This document shows positions 34,120 through 43,021 of a DNA stretch of 64,000 bases, piece by piece (within the stretch, counting starts at the first letter, position 1; each line of letters opens with the position of its first letter). The stretch comes from JAFGRU01 sp016934985 (GTDB taxonomy: Bacteria > Desulfobacterota > Desulfuromonadia > Desulfuromonadales > JAAYDE01). The notes beneath the pieces are model-generated. The model was not told where the DNA came from, searched no databases, and saw nothing but the letters and a program-made list of their open reading frames with translations. A program made the translations under genes and the position numbers. The DNA lies in contig CAXXJQ010000009.1 in assembly GCA_963665045.2 (NCBI GenBank), forward strand, positions 124,001-188,000, written 5' to 3'.

Positions 34120-35058
34120 TTAAACAAAAAGCGAGCTAACCGATTCATTATCGTGAATTCTCTGAATTGCTTCGGCAAGCAGAGGCGCAACCGAAAGGCA
34201 CCTGAGCTTGGGGCACTCCTTTTCCTTGCCATTCAGTGGAATGGTATTGGTCACCACCAGCTCTTTCAGGCTGCTGCGATTGATTCTGTCGAGGGCAGGT
34301 CCGGAAAGAACGGGATGAGTGGCGCATCCATATACCACCGCTGCACCTTTTTCCATAAGGGCATCAGCTGCCTGGCAAATAGTACCGGCGGTATCGATCA
34401 TGTCATCAATCAGGACGCAGACCTTGCCTTTTACCTCACCAATGACATGCATTATTTCCGAAACATTGGCCTCGCTGCGACGTTTGTCCAGAACCGCCAG
34501 CCCCGCTTTCAGGCGTTTTGCATAAGCCCGGGCGCGCTCCGTCCCCCCTGCATCCGGGGAAACCACAACCACATCATCACCATAGCTCTCCTTGACCTCC
34601 TTAATGATAAGAGGTGCGGCGTAAAGATGATCCACCGGAATATTGAAAAATCCCTGGATCTGACCCGCATGCAGATCAACGGTGAGGATGCGGTTGGCAC
34701 CTGCGACTGACAACAGATCAGCCACCAATTTGCTGCTGATAGGGGTGCGCGGAGCCACTTTGCGGTCCTGGCGGGCATAGCCGAAATAAGGAATGACTGC
34801 ATCGATGCGCGCCGCAGAAGCCCTCTTCAGGGCATCCATCATGATCAAAAGTTCCATCAGGTTGTCGTTGGACGGAAAGCAGGTCGACTGAATGATATGA
34901 ACATCCATGCCCCGTACATTTTCCTGAAGTTCGACCTGAATCTCTCCGTCGGAAAAAGTTTTTACCTTGGCCTTCCCCACTGGCATACCGAGAATATCAC
35001 AAATTTCCTGGACCAGTTGAGGGTTGGAATTGCCGGTAAAAACCTGAAGGTTTCCCAT
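34120..35058 (-). CDS. prs: Ribose-phosphate pyrophosphokinase
   Basis: Makes PRPP from ribose-5-phosphate and ATP for nucleotide, His and Trp synthesis. 312 residues from ATG 35058. Seen: QVELQENVRGMDVHIIQST, PYFGYARQDRK, DLHAGQIQGFF, VVVSPDAGGTERAR and the PRPP loop VLIDDMIDTAGTI. The ribosome site is weak. A GTG frame from 35103 would start inside a terminator hairpin, so I reject it. tRNA-Gln and its terminator lie directly upstream. Confidence 0.95.
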   Translation of the reverse strand: MGNLQVFTGNSNPQLVQEICDILGMPVGKAKVKTFSDGEIQVELQENVRGMDVHIIQSTCFPSNDNLMELLIMMDALKRASAARIDAVIPYFGYARQDRKVAPRTPISSKLVADLLSVAGANRILTVDLHAGQIQGFFNIPVDHLYAAPLIIKEVKESYGDDVVVVSPDAGGTERARAYAKRLKAGLAVLDKRRSEANVSEIMHVIGEVKGKVCVLIDDMIDTAGTICQAADALMEKGAAVVYGCATHPVLSGPALDRINRSSLKELVVTNTIPLNGKEKECPKLRCLSVAPLLAEAIQRIHDNESVSSLFV

Positions 35059-35085
35059 AATAAAAAAAACTTTCGCCTGACGATT

Positions 35086-35120
35086 AAAAAAAACGCAGGT
35101 CACGGTACCAGCCCGTGACC
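35086..35120 (-). terminator. Terminator between tRNA-Gln and prs
   Basis: On the minus strand GGTCACGG pairs with CCGTGACC (8 bp), then TGCG and eight T. prs starts about 28 bases beyond the T run, so it relies on read-through or its own promoter. Confidence 0.8.
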
Positions 35121-35179
35121 CAAACCCATTACAATTGCAAACTCAGCATCTTTAATATAAACGTTTTTGCCATCTCCGG

Positions 35180-35254
35180 TGGCTGGGGCGCCAGGGTTCG
35201 AACCTGGGAATGCCGGAATCAAAATCCGGTGCCTTACCACTTGGCTACGCCCCA
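35180..35254 (-). tRNA. tRNA-Gln (anticodon UUG)
   Basis: 75 nt on the minus strand with 3' CCA encoded. The acceptor stem is TGGGGCG with CGCCCCA and discriminator G. The anticodon arm reads CCGGATTTTGATTCCGG, anticodon TTG. The T arm contains GGTTCGAACC. Placed between ispE and prs, as in related Desulfuromonadales. Confidence 0.97.
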
Positions 35255-35356
35255 GCATCAAAAAATGATGTTGAGATTCTATGAAACCCGCTCTTTGATT
35301 TTACCCAAAATTTCCGGTTTCAAAAGACCAGAAAAATGCCGCTTTTTGATAGCACC

Positions 35357-36223
35357 TCAGGAAAAGCATACCCGAACCTTTTCCCGAAAAGGCCGGGCCT
35401 GAAAAACCTGCCAGGATGATTTGGCGGCTATCTCAACCGCAGCCCTGCTGGCCGCGCGCCGGTTCTGAAAAACCCCGAATACCGTGGGCCCGCTTCCGCA
35501 CATCAGGACTCCATCCGCACCAAACCCCAACAACTCTCGTTTGACATCATCGAGAATGGGGTAATTTCCAACCGTTACGGCCTCCAAATCGTTGCGGAGC
35601 AGGCGGAGAAGGTCGCTATAGGTGCGTAAAGACGGGCCTAGATTAGCTTCATCCCCTTTTGATGTCAATACCAAATTTTGGTAGACCCAGGCCGTTGAAA
35701 CCGGGAAACCGGGATTGACAAGCACATAATGTGCCTCAGTCCCAATTGGGTAGTCGGTAAGGATATCACCGATCCCTTCAGCCAGGGCCGGACCACCAAA
35801 AATGAAAAAGGGGACATCAGCCCCCAGCGCCCTTCCCTGTCCCCGCAACGCGTTGAAATCCAACCTTAAATCGAGCATTTCATTGAGAGCCATAAGCACC
35901 GTCGCAGCATCCGAAGAACCGCCACCCAGCCCGGCAGCGACAGGAATGCGCTTTTCGATGTCAATGGCCACGCCCCATTTTTCGCCGGCCAGATCGAGAA
36001 GCTGCTTGGCGGCTCGCCCGGCCAGATTAGCGGTCCCTTCCGGCAGCTCTGCTCCCCGGCTGACAACCCTGACCTCCTTTTCCTTGAGTAGACAAATGCG
36101 AAGACGGTCACACAGGGAGATGCGCTGCATAACCATGCGCAGGTCATGGTAGCCGTCGGGTCTTTTGCCGACAACATGAAGGCAAAGATTCAGTTTGGCC
36201 GGAGCCCAGCAGATTTTTTCCAT
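35357..36223 (-). CDS. ispE: 4-diphosphocytidyl-2-C-methyl-D-erythritol kinase
   Basis: GHMP kinase of the non-mevalonate isoprenoid route; phosphorylates CDP-methylerythritol. 288 residues from ATG 36223. Seen: APAKLNLCLHVVGKRPDGYH at the start, the ATP loop PVAAGLGGGSSDAAT, GADVPFF, and LMCGSGPTVFGVF. The ribosome site is weak and the start overlaps nothing upstream except 10 frame bases; the holin-like gene ends at 36234. Context with tRNA-Gln and prs downstream supports the call. Confidence 0.95.
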   Translation of the reverse strand: MEKICWAPAKLNLCLHVVGKRPDGYHDLRMVMQRISLCDRLRICLLKEKEVRVVSRGAELPEGTANLAGRAAKQLLDLAGEKWGVAIDIEKRIPVAAGLGGGSSDAATVLMALNEMLDLRLDFNALRGQGRALGADVPFFIFGGPALAEGIGDILTDYPIGTEAHYVLVNPGFPVSTAWVYQNLVLTSKGDEANLGPSLRTYSDLLRLLRNDLEAVTVGNYPILDDVKRELLGFGADGVLMCGSGPTVFGVFQNRRAASRAAVEIAAKSSWQVFQARPFREKVRVCFS

Positions 36224-36233
36224 GGTAATTTCT

Positions 36234-36629
36234 TTATTTCCAGTGCCCGTCACGGCCCTTCTGCATGGTGATATATTCGACCTGGCCGCGGTCGTTGATA
36301 AAGGAGGAGAGCAGCCAGCTTACCAAGCTGATGACAAGGGAGCCGAGAAGTCCCGCCCCGAAGCTTTCGACGTAAAAACCATCAATGACCCCGGAGACCA
36401 TCATCAGCAAAAAAGCATTAATAGCAAAAGTAAAAAGCCCCAGGGAAAGCAGATTGATGGGCAGAGTCAGAATGAGCAGAATGGGCCGGAAAAAGGCGTT
36501 GAGAAAAGCCAGCAGAGCCGCTGCAATCAGGGCCGAGAGAAAACCGTCAACCCTGATGCCGCTAATCAGGTAGGAAGCCAGCATCACCGCCAGTGCAAGT
36601 ATCAGCCAACGAATCATTAATCCTTTCAT
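36234..36629 (-). CDS. Small membrane protein, 4-TM phage-holin-like family (PF04020)
   Basis: 131 residues with four hydrophobic segments. Seen: MIRWLILALAVMLASYLI, the family stretch ALLAFLNAFFRPILLILTLPINLLSLGLFTFAINAFLL, and SWLLSSFI. Despite the name, the family is a common chromosomal membrane protein of unknown role, not evidence for a phage. ATG 36629 follows GGGAGGATAAATGAT. It precedes ispE by 10 bases. Confidence 0.85.
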   Translation of the reverse strand: MKGLMIRWLILALAVMLASYLISGIRVDGFLSALIAAALLAFLNAFFRPILLILTLPINLLSLGLFTFAINAFLLMMVSGVIDGFYVESFGAGLLGSLVISLVSWLLSSFINDRGQVEYITMQKGRDGHWK

Positions 36630-36929
36630 ATCATTTATCCTCCCGCCCGGCGGCGCCCTGAACACTCCAGCCGAAACCATTAATTGTCAGATCATCCACC
36701 ATAATACCCTAAACAGTTCATCTTTACAGGCGAGGCCTCCATCCTATACAATGATGGGCATTGAAAACCGTCCTGCCATTCTCGCGCAGGTCTCTTCAGT
36801 GTAAAAGAAGAAGATAAAAATTCAAATGTTTTCTTACCATTACAAGCCAGGAAACCCGGCAAAACTATAACAGAAACAGTTTCCCAGGTAAGTTTAATTT
36901 TTGAGCGCAAAAAATCTGGCGTTGCCGAC
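36630..36929. other. Divergent intergenic region, no gene found
   Basis: 300 bases between the holin-like gene (minus) and the histidine phosphatase (plus). Presumably holds both promoters. No structure or frame that I can support. Confidence 0.45.
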
Positions 36930-37625
36930 ATGAAATTAATAATTGTCCGCCATGGTGAAACCCTGGCTAATATCAATAAAATAATTCAGGGCCAACTCCC
37001 CGGCGAGCTGAGCCCCAACGGCAGGCTGCAGGCCGGCCTTCTGGCCGAACGCCTGAAGACTGAGCCAATTTCACATATCTGGTCGAGCCCCCTGGCGAGG
37101 GCCTATGAAACCGCCAGGGAAATAGCCGCTTTTCACAAGATTGTGGTCGATACACTGCCGGAGTTGAAGGAAAGACGTTTCGGCACCCTGGAGGGGGAGA
37201 GCTTCGAGGCCTATTTTCATGCTTTAGAGGAAAGTGGCCAGCCTTTTTTCAGTTTCCATCCACCCGGCGGGGAATCACTGCAGGGATTGGAGGAACGTAT
37301 TCGGCCCCTTATAAATAAATTGAAGGTCTTGCCCCCGGGTGCGACCATACTTATTATTGCCCACGGCATTATCAATAAAATTATCCTTAAGGTGCTTCTC
37401 GAAAAAAGCTTTGACGATTGGCAGCAAATCAGGCAGGACAACACCTGCGTCAACATTCTTAATACCAACCGGCAGACCGGAAAGTTGGAAAGTGCTCTCC
37501 TTAACTGCACCAGCCACCTGAGCGAACCCGAGGGTCCGGGCAGCCAACCTCTTAAAAACCAAAACGGAATCCATTATGCAAACCTATCTGGACTGTCTCC
37601 CGTGCCTGGTCCGCCAGACCATTGA
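36930..37625 (+). CDS. Histidine phosphatase family protein (phosphoglycerate mutase-like)
   Basis: Phosphomonoesterase with a phospho-His mechanism, 231 residues. Seen: LIIVRHGETLAN with the catalytic RHG, SSPLARAYETA, the acid-base Glu region LKERRFGTLEGESF, and the second His in ILIIAHGIINK. Length and pattern fit the cobC/GpmB-like broad group; the substrate is unknown. No strong ribosome site. The frame runs 50 bases into the next gene, so the last residues overlap DUF89. Confidence 0.85.
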   Translation: MKLIIVRHGETLANINKIIQGQLPGELSPNGRLQAGLLAERLKTEPISHIWSSPLARAYETAREIAAFHKIVVDTLPELKERRFGTLEGESFEAYFHALEESGQPFFSFHPPGGESLQGLEERIRPLINKLKVLPPGATILIIAHGIINKIILKVLLEKSFDDWQQIRQDNTCVNILNTNRQTGKLESALLNCTSHLSEPEGPGSQPLKNQNGIHYANLSGLSPVPGPPDH

Positions 37626-38442
37626 AGCGGTACGCATGGCCTCTGATGACGCGGCCCTTCAGGAAAATATCTGCCGCCTGGCCATGGAAGAGATGAGCCG
37701 TATCGACTTCAGCTCTCCGCCTCCCCTCCTCGCCCAGCAGATTCACCGCCTCCTGCGCCGCGAAACCGGCGGCGACCCCTACCGGGAAGCCAAGGAGCAG
37801 GCCAACCACCTGGCCCTCTCCCTGTTGCCCCGCCTGGAGGAAAAAGTCCGAAAATCCGCCGCACCGCTGGAGACAGCACTTCGCCTGGCCATTGCCGGGA
37901 ACATCATCGATATGGGAGTGGGGTTCAGTCCACAGTTCGAGGAAAAACTGCTTTACGACACCATAGATCACGCCCTCGGTACCCCCTTTAAAGCAGATAT
38001 AGAAGCCCTTTCTGCCGCGGTTGAAAAGGCAGAAACCATCCTCTATCTCATTGACAATGCCGGCGAGATCGTTTTTGACCGTCTCCTAATCGCTCTTTTG
38101 CCCATGAAAAAAATCACGGCTGTGGTTAAAAGCACTCCCATTATCAACGATGCCACCATGACCGATGCCGAAACGGCCGGTTTGCCAAAGATGGTCAGGG
38201 TCCGGGACAACGGCTCCGACGCCCCGGGGACGGTCCTGGCTTCCTGCAGTCCGGAATTCCTCGATCTCTACCAGGGAGCGGAACTCATTATTGCCAAAGG
38301 GCAGGCCCACTATGAAACCCTTAACGAAGAGAACAAGGATATCTTCTTTCTGCTCAAGGCCAAATGCCCGGTCGTGGCTGAGGACCTCCAATGCCACGTC
38401 GGTGATATGGTCCTGCGCCGCTCCCGCTCATACGGCGGCTGA
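37576..38442 (+). CDS. DUF89 / ARMT1-like damage-control phosphatase
   Basis: Metal-dependent phosphatase family thought to clear damaged phospho-metabolites. 288 residues. Seen: MQTYLDCLPCLVRQTIEA with the two Cys typical of the bacterial/archaeal branch, GNIIDMG, YLIDNAGEIVFDRLL (Asp/Asn metal ligands), VKSTPIINDATM and IIAKGQAHYETLNE. Overlaps the preceding phosphatase gene by 50 bases, which suggests translational coupling and a shared role in metabolite repair (inference). Confidence 0.88.
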   Translation: MQTYLDCLPCLVRQTIEAVRMASDDAALQENICRLAMEEMSRIDFSSPPPLLAQQIHRLLRRETGGDPYREAKEQANHLALSLLPRLEEKVRKSAAPLETALRLAIAGNIIDMGVGFSPQFEEKLLYDTIDHALGTPFKADIEALSAAVEKAETILYLIDNAGEIVFDRLLIALLPMKKITAVVKSTPIINDATMTDAETAGLPKMVRVRDNGSDAPGTVLASCSPEFLDLYQGAELIIAKGQAHYETLNEENKDIFFLLKAKCPVVAEDLQCHVGDMVLRRSRSYGG

Positions 38443-38716
38443 GGATTTTTCCAGCCGGTTGGCTTCAGGCGGGCGCACTTCTTGAAAAAGGGTTAAAAAC
38501 TGTTAGTTTTCTATCCATAGAGTCAATATTCCATTCAACCTGAATCCGTGGGTTGGGGACGGAAAAAGAGAGTAAGTGCTTGGCCTGAATAAATGTTTCA
38601 AAAATCAGAGGTGCGCCCTTCAGTTCGCCGCTAATTTTTGAAAGGCTTAGGCAGATCAATGACTTGCGCTATTGTCCGGTCGCAATTCACGGCTGCAGGT
38701 TCAAGTGAGGGAAAAA

Positions 38717-39286
38717 ATGAAAAAACCACTCGCATGTTCCAGCCTCATGGCCATTTTCTTCTTCCTGCTTGTCGGCACAACCCCAGCCCTGGCCGAGCAC
38801 CGTGCCGAAGCCCTGTATCTTTCACCTTCAGTCGGGGGCTACCTTTTTGACGATAATCAGGACTATGAAGAGGCCATTGCTTATGGGCTGACCCTGGGCT
38901 TCAACTACACGAAGAACTGGGGAACGGAATTCACCCTCAATTACATCAGGACAGAGGATGAGCAAAATGTGATAGGGGACATCGATGTCGGCATTTTCCG
39001 CTGGGACGTCCTTTATCACTTTTTTCCTGAAAGCCCGGTCATCCCCTACCTGGCCGTCGGCATGGGCGGCCTGCACACAGACCCGGGGAACGGAGATCGC
39101 GACTTCAATTTCATGGCTGAATGGGGCGGCGGCCTCAAATACTATTTCACCGACAATTTGGCTTTACGCGCCGATGCACGGCATATCTACGAGGTGGAAG
39201 ATGAAGCCAACAACTTCCTCTTCAGCGGCGGGTTGATCATGCAGTTCGGTGGCTCAAACACCGACCGGCCTCTTGACCGCAAATAA
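38717..39286 (+). CDS. Outer-membrane beta-barrel protein, OmpA-like N-terminal type
   Basis: Small porin-like barrel, 189 residues from ATG 38717 (GTGAGGGAAA upstream). It has a signal peptide (MKKPLACSSLMAIFFFLLV, cut near ALA/EHR). Alternating beta strands follow: LYLSPSVGGYLF, YGLTLGFNYTKNWGTEF, FRWDVLYHFF, PYLAVGMGG, WGGGLKYYFTDNLALRADARH. No C-terminal peptidoglycan domain, so it is the barrel-only form. Function unknown; probably structural or a narrow channel. Confidence 0.82.
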   Translation: MKKPLACSSLMAIFFFLLVGTTPALAEHRAEALYLSPSVGGYLFDDNQDYEEAIAYGLTLGFNYTKNWGTEFTLNYIRTEDEQNVIGDIDVGIFRWDVLYHFFPESPVIPYLAVGMGGLHTDPGNGDRDFNFMAEWGGGLKYYFTDNLALRADARHIYEVEDEANNFLFSGGLIMQFGGSNTDRPLDRK

Positions 39287-39386
39287 ACCATGGCCTTTTA
39301 TTAGTCGTTTTCTCAACATTGGACGCGAGATATATTCTTGCTGACGGCTGTCCCTGAAATGACATTGTTCTGAGGAGAAAAACCTG

Positions 39387-40400
39387 ATGACAGAAAAAAT
39401 ACTTGTAACCGGCGCAGCCGGCTTTATTGGTTTTCATCTCTGCAAGCGCCTGCTGGCCGGCGGCCACCTGGTGGTAGGCATCGATAATCTCAACAACTAT
39501 TATGACGTCACTTTAAAAGAAAGCCGCCTCGCTCAACTAAAAGGGACAACAGGCTTCAAATTCCATAAGATCGATCTGGCGGACTGCGACGGCATAAATC
39601 GCCTGTTTGCGGAAGAAAAGTTTACTCTTGTCGCCAATCTCGCGGCCCAGGCCGGGGTCCGCTACTCTCTCACCAACCCCCACAGCTACATCGACAGCAA
39701 CCTGGTCGGCTTTACCAATATCCTCGAAGCCTGCCGCCATAATCAAGTGCGCCATCTGACCTACGCCTCTTCTTCATCGGTCTACGGCGCCAACACCCGG
39801 ATGCCCTTTTCCATTCATCATAACGTCGACCACCCGGTTTCCCTCTACGCCGCCACCAAAAAAGCCAACGAACTCATGGCCCACACCTATGCCCACCTCT
39901 ACGGCCTGCCCTGTACGGGCCTGCGCTTCTTCACCGTCTACGGTCCCTGGGGACGTCCGGACATGGCATTGTTCCTGTTCACCAAAGCCATTCTCAATGA
40001 CGAACCCATCGATGTATACAACTTCGGCAAAATGCAGCGCGACTTCACCTATATCGATGACATCATTGAAGGCGTGGTCCGCACCTTGTTTCATACCGCC
40101 GCCCCTAATCCCAACTGGGACGGTGCCGATCCCGATCCGGGAACCAGCAAAGCCCCCTACCGCCTGTACAATATCGGCAACAACAACCCCGTCGAGCTCA
40201 TGGACCTCATCACTACCCTGGAGAGCACCCTGGGCAAGACGGCACAGAAAAACCTCATGCCGATCCAGCCCGGCGATGTCCCCGCCACCTATGCAGACGT
40301 GGACGATCTCACTGCAGACGTCGGCTTCAAGCCCGACACCTCCATCAAGGAAGGGATCGAAAAGTTTGTCGCCTGGTACCGCTCCTACTACAGGGTTTAA
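39387..40400 (+). CDS. UDP-glucuronate 4-epimerase (NAD-dependent epimerase/dehydratase)
   Basis: Interconverts UDP-glucuronate and UDP-galacturonate for cell-surface polysaccharide. 337 residues. Seen: NAD loop VTGAAGFIGFH, GIDNLNNYYDVTLKE (typical of this epimerase), AAQAGVRYSL, SSSSVYG, catalytic YAATKKANE, TVYGPWGRPDMAL and RDFTYIDDI. ATG follows GAGGAGAAA. It could draw on UDP-glucuronate from the nucleotide-sugar dehydrogenase at 60065, but the genes are 20 kb apart. Confidence 0.9.
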   Translation: MTEKILVTGAAGFIGFHLCKRLLAGGHLVVGIDNLNNYYDVTLKESRLAQLKGTTGFKFHKIDLADCDGINRLFAEEKFTLVANLAAQAGVRYSLTNPHSYIDSNLVGFTNILEACRHNQVRHLTYASSSSVYGANTRMPFSIHHNVDHPVSLYAATKKANELMAHTYAHLYGLPCTGLRFFTVYGPWGRPDMALFLFTKAILNDEPIDVYNFGKMQRDFTYIDDIIEGVVRTLFHTAAPNPNWDGADPDPGTSKAPYRLYNIGNNNPVELMDLITTLESTLGKTAQKNLMPIQPGDVPATYADVDDLTADVGFKPDTSIKEGIEKFVAWYRSYYRV

Positions 40401-40721
40401 TCCCCTGTCTGCACCATGCTTCCGCTTGATTTAAGCAATCACACACGGGGGGGGGAAATGAGTCCGTGTCACAAACTCCGCTTATCCGTTTGAGGACAAC
40501 CTGAGAAGGAAGGGATTTGGCAAAACCCCAAAAAGGGCTGGAGAAAAAATGCCGCTTTCTTTTTCCAGGGGGGAAAAATAATTTTCCCTTTTCGAGAGAC
40601 ATCTTCATGCACTTCAAGCCCGATGGCTTTGGCAGTACCTGAAGTCAACGTTTTGAGGGTAAATTTATTCAGGGCGGCGGGAACCGTCAACACGGCAAAA
40701 AGCTGGTCTTGACCACATTAT
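40401..40721. other. Intergenic region, no gene found
   Basis: 321 bases between the convergent epimerase and solute-binding protein genes. It contains a run of nine or more G at 40447-40456 and G-rich/C-rich stretches near 40560-40580. No terminator is clear. Confidence 0.45.
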
Positions 40722-41510
40722 TCAGAAATGCAAGACACCGTCTTTCACGCTACAACTGGCTCCGGTGTAAGCACAAATAATAGCAGCCCATTTTTCCGCG
40801 ATGCGGTGGAAAGTCCCGTCTTCCTTAAGCTGGAAGGCCGTATCACGCCATTTTTTGACCGCTGCCGGCTTTGTCCCCACCTTGGACATCATGATATAGC
40901 CTTCAGAAGGTTCCGTCTTATATACCACCTCAAACTCCGACATCGGGATACCCAGTTTCCTGCATGCAGAGGCCATTCCTTGCGGTTCGTAAAAAATCGC
41001 CTCAATGCGATTGCGCCGCAACTTTCTCACATTCTGCTCATGAGTTGACACGCCGTGAAGATTTGTAAAGCCCATTCGTTGAAGATGAAGAGCCCTGATA
41101 TCCCCATTAACCACGCCGATGCTTTTAAACTTTTTCGCATCTTCCAAATTTTCTATTTGAATATTGGCCCCTTTTTTTGCGTACAACACCCACGGCTTGC
41201 GTAAAAGGAGCGTTATCCAATGGAACTTTTCCTCACGCTCGGGAGTTCTGGAAAAACTGAACAACACGACGTTGGACTTTTGCGACGCAATTTTCAAGGC
41301 ACGTGATTCAGGGACAATTTTTATAGGATCACTATTGTTTATACGGCGCTGAATCTCACGGACAACCTCGATTGAAAAACCGGCGAGCTCCCCTTTTTCA
41401 TTCAAAAAGCTGCTCGGCGGTTCCTCAACCGTTAAAATGGTGAACTCCTCTGCAAATACAAATGAAATTTGCAGCAACGAAACAATAAAAAACAATAATA
41501 TTTTTTTCAT
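40722..41510 (-). CDS. Orphan periplasmic solute-binding protein, family 3
   Basis: 262 residues with a signal peptide (MKKILLFFIVSLLQISFVFA/EEF). Family 3 fold: FTILTVEEPPSSFLNEKGELAGFSIEVVREIQ, RTPEREEKFHW, and a C-terminal AFQLKEDGTFHRIAEKW. No permease or ATPase gene is adjacent. Such orphan proteins may serve a distant transporter, act as sensors or be excreted ligands. A weak ribosome site. A similar orphan lies 290 bases upstream on the same strand. Confidence 0.85.
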   Translation of the reverse strand: MKKILLFFIVSLLQISFVFAEEFTILTVEEPPSSFLNEKGELAGFSIEVVREIQRRINNSDPIKIVPESRALKIASQKSNVVLFSFSRTPEREEKFHWITLLLRKPWVLYAKKGANIQIENLEDAKKFKSIGVVNGDIRALHLQRMGFTNLHGVSTHEQNVRKLRRNRIEAIFYEPQGMASACRKLGIPMSEFEVVYKTEPSEGYIMMSKVGTKPAAVKKWRDTAFQLKEDGTFHRIAEKWAAIICAYTGASCSVKDGVLHF

Positions 41511-41691
41511 TATTCAATCAGGCAAAAGATCTAAAAGAGGACTCTTCTTTGTTGAAATTTTAGCCGCCCTCGACCAGCTGTCAATTAATTGAATTGCCAT
41601 TACGAATCCGCATCAGAAAATTCACAGCGGATGTTTCAATACTTTAGAAACGGAGCAGACCGTTCAAATCAGGGCCAACCCTTCAAACCGA

Positions 41692-41725
41692 CAATGGCCC
41701 GTCCGGGTTTCCGGACCGGCCATTG
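41692..41725 (-). terminator. Hairpin between two orphan binding-protein genes
   Basis: CAATGGCC-CGTCCGG pairs with CCGGAC-CGGCCATTG (15 bp, one mismatch) around a GTTT loop. No T run follows on the minus strand, so termination is only probable. Confidence 0.5.
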
Positions 41726-41798
41726 GTAGCTGGAAAAGACTTCCATGCTGAGTAAGCTTTTCTCTCGGGATGTCTTCCAAAACAGATGGGAGAAAAAG

Positions 41799-42593
41799 CT
41801 ATTTCGATTTTTTCAGGCCCGGCTGCCACGCCTCCGAAGGGAATCGCACACCCCATTTTTCATAGATCTTTTTCAAAGCGCCTGTATTGAAAAGTTTCTG
41901 GATTTCAGTGTCATAGACGTCCATCAGCACCTTTGATTTTTCAGTTGGGGAAAATGCCACATAGGCATTTTCCCCCCATAATGTTTCCAGTTGGTAAAGC
42001 GTCATGTCCACATGCTTTGAGGCAATGAAATGATCCAGATCAATGAGAGCATCTATGTAAACGTCGTAACGGTCATTTGACAAAAGCAGCCAGGCCCGGT
42101 CGTAGTCATCCACTTCCGTCCATTTCCTAAAGTGGATACCGGCAAAGTGATCGAAGGTATGATAATCGTAACCGCGAAGCCAGACAGCACTTTTGCCATC
42201 AAGACTCTTGATCCCCTGCCATGGCACGATACTCCCCTTTTTGAATACCACACCGGTATATTCCACAAACATGGGAAAGTGGGGAATGAGCTGGCCTTCC
42301 TCCCTGGCATGTTCACGCCAGACGCAAAGCATGGCATCCGCCTTACTGGAGCCGACCATTTGCTGAGCCCGCTTCCACGGCACGAAATGATAGGTCAGTT
42401 TAATACCATGTGGTTCGTAAACCCGCCGGACTATTTCAAAAAAAAGGCCCGTTCCGTCAGCATTGGTCTGCCCATCCCATTGGGGAGTAACAACGTTAAT
42501 GCTTTCAATCTTTTCACCTTCTGCTCCCCAAGCATTTCCGCAATTCACCGGCAAAATAACGGTCAGGAGCAAAAGGAGAAACAAAACAGCCAT
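41799..42593 (-). CDS. Second orphan periplasmic solute-binding protein, family 3
   Basis: 264 residues from ATG 42593, where GGAAAAG lies just upstream and a signal sequence begins (MAVLFLLLLLTVILPV, cut near AWG/AEG). A longer frame runs to 42770 but has no ribosome site. Mature part: VVTPQWDGQTNADGTGLFFEIVRRV, YHFVPWKRAQQMV, and closing LFNTGALKKIYEKWG. It differs much from its neighbour at 40722 in sequence, so this is not a recent duplication. No transporter genes nearby. Confidence 0.8.
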   Translation of the reverse strand: MAVLFLLLLLTVILPVNCGNAWGAEGEKIESINVVTPQWDGQTNADGTGLFFEIVRRVYEPHGIKLTYHFVPWKRAQQMVGSSKADAMLCVWREHAREEGQLIPHFPMFVEYTGVVFKKGSIVPWQGIKSLDGKSAVWLRGYDYHTFDHFAGIHFRKWTEVDDYDRAWLLLSNDRYDVYIDALIDLDHFIASKHVDMTLYQLETLWGENAYVAFSPTEKSKVLMDVYDTEIQKLFNTGALKKIYEKWGVRFPSEAWQPGLKKSK

Positions 42594-43021
42594 CTTTTCC
42601 ACTCGGTGCAAACCCTGCTGAAAAAAATAATTTTTCACGAAGCCAGTCGCCCGCCCGTGGGCCCGAAGCTCAATTTGTTTGTTCAAAGATTCCCCCTCCC
42701 AGTTGAAACCATTGTGGTGTCGAGGCCATTTGGTTCCGGGAAGTATTATTTCCATCCAAAAGGCGTCCAAGACTTAAGTGCCAGCGATTGACCTTAGCGA
42801 TTATTTTAAAAACTTGAGGTCTTTCCAAAAGTTCATCAGAAATTTTCCAAATTGTTTAGCAAATTATAAAGAAAAAATATTGAGATATGCAACATTTAAC
42901 CAGGATGGAAATCTTGGCTAAATGTTGCATAACGGGAAAAGCAGAATTGATTTAATTCCTGGGAGAAGCTACAGTTACATGCAGAAAAAACGTTTTTAAA
43001 CATTAAGGGAACAACTTTTAC
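42594..43021. other. Intergenic region with a perfect inverted repeat
   Basis: It separates the divergent binding-protein and membrane-protein genes. A perfect 13-bp inverted repeat TATGCAACATTTA (42886-42898) pairs with TAAATGTTGCATA (42919-42931) across 20 nt. Its place between divergent starts suggests an operator or a hairpin in the leader of the gene at 43022. Confidence 0.55.

Noticed and set aside
35059..35103. Upstream GTG start for prs
   Set aside because: It would start within the terminator of tRNA-Gln and add residues rich in Phe not seen in the family.
36234..36629. Phage holin as sign of a prophage
   Set aside because: This family is a common chromosomal membrane protein, and no other phage gene is near.
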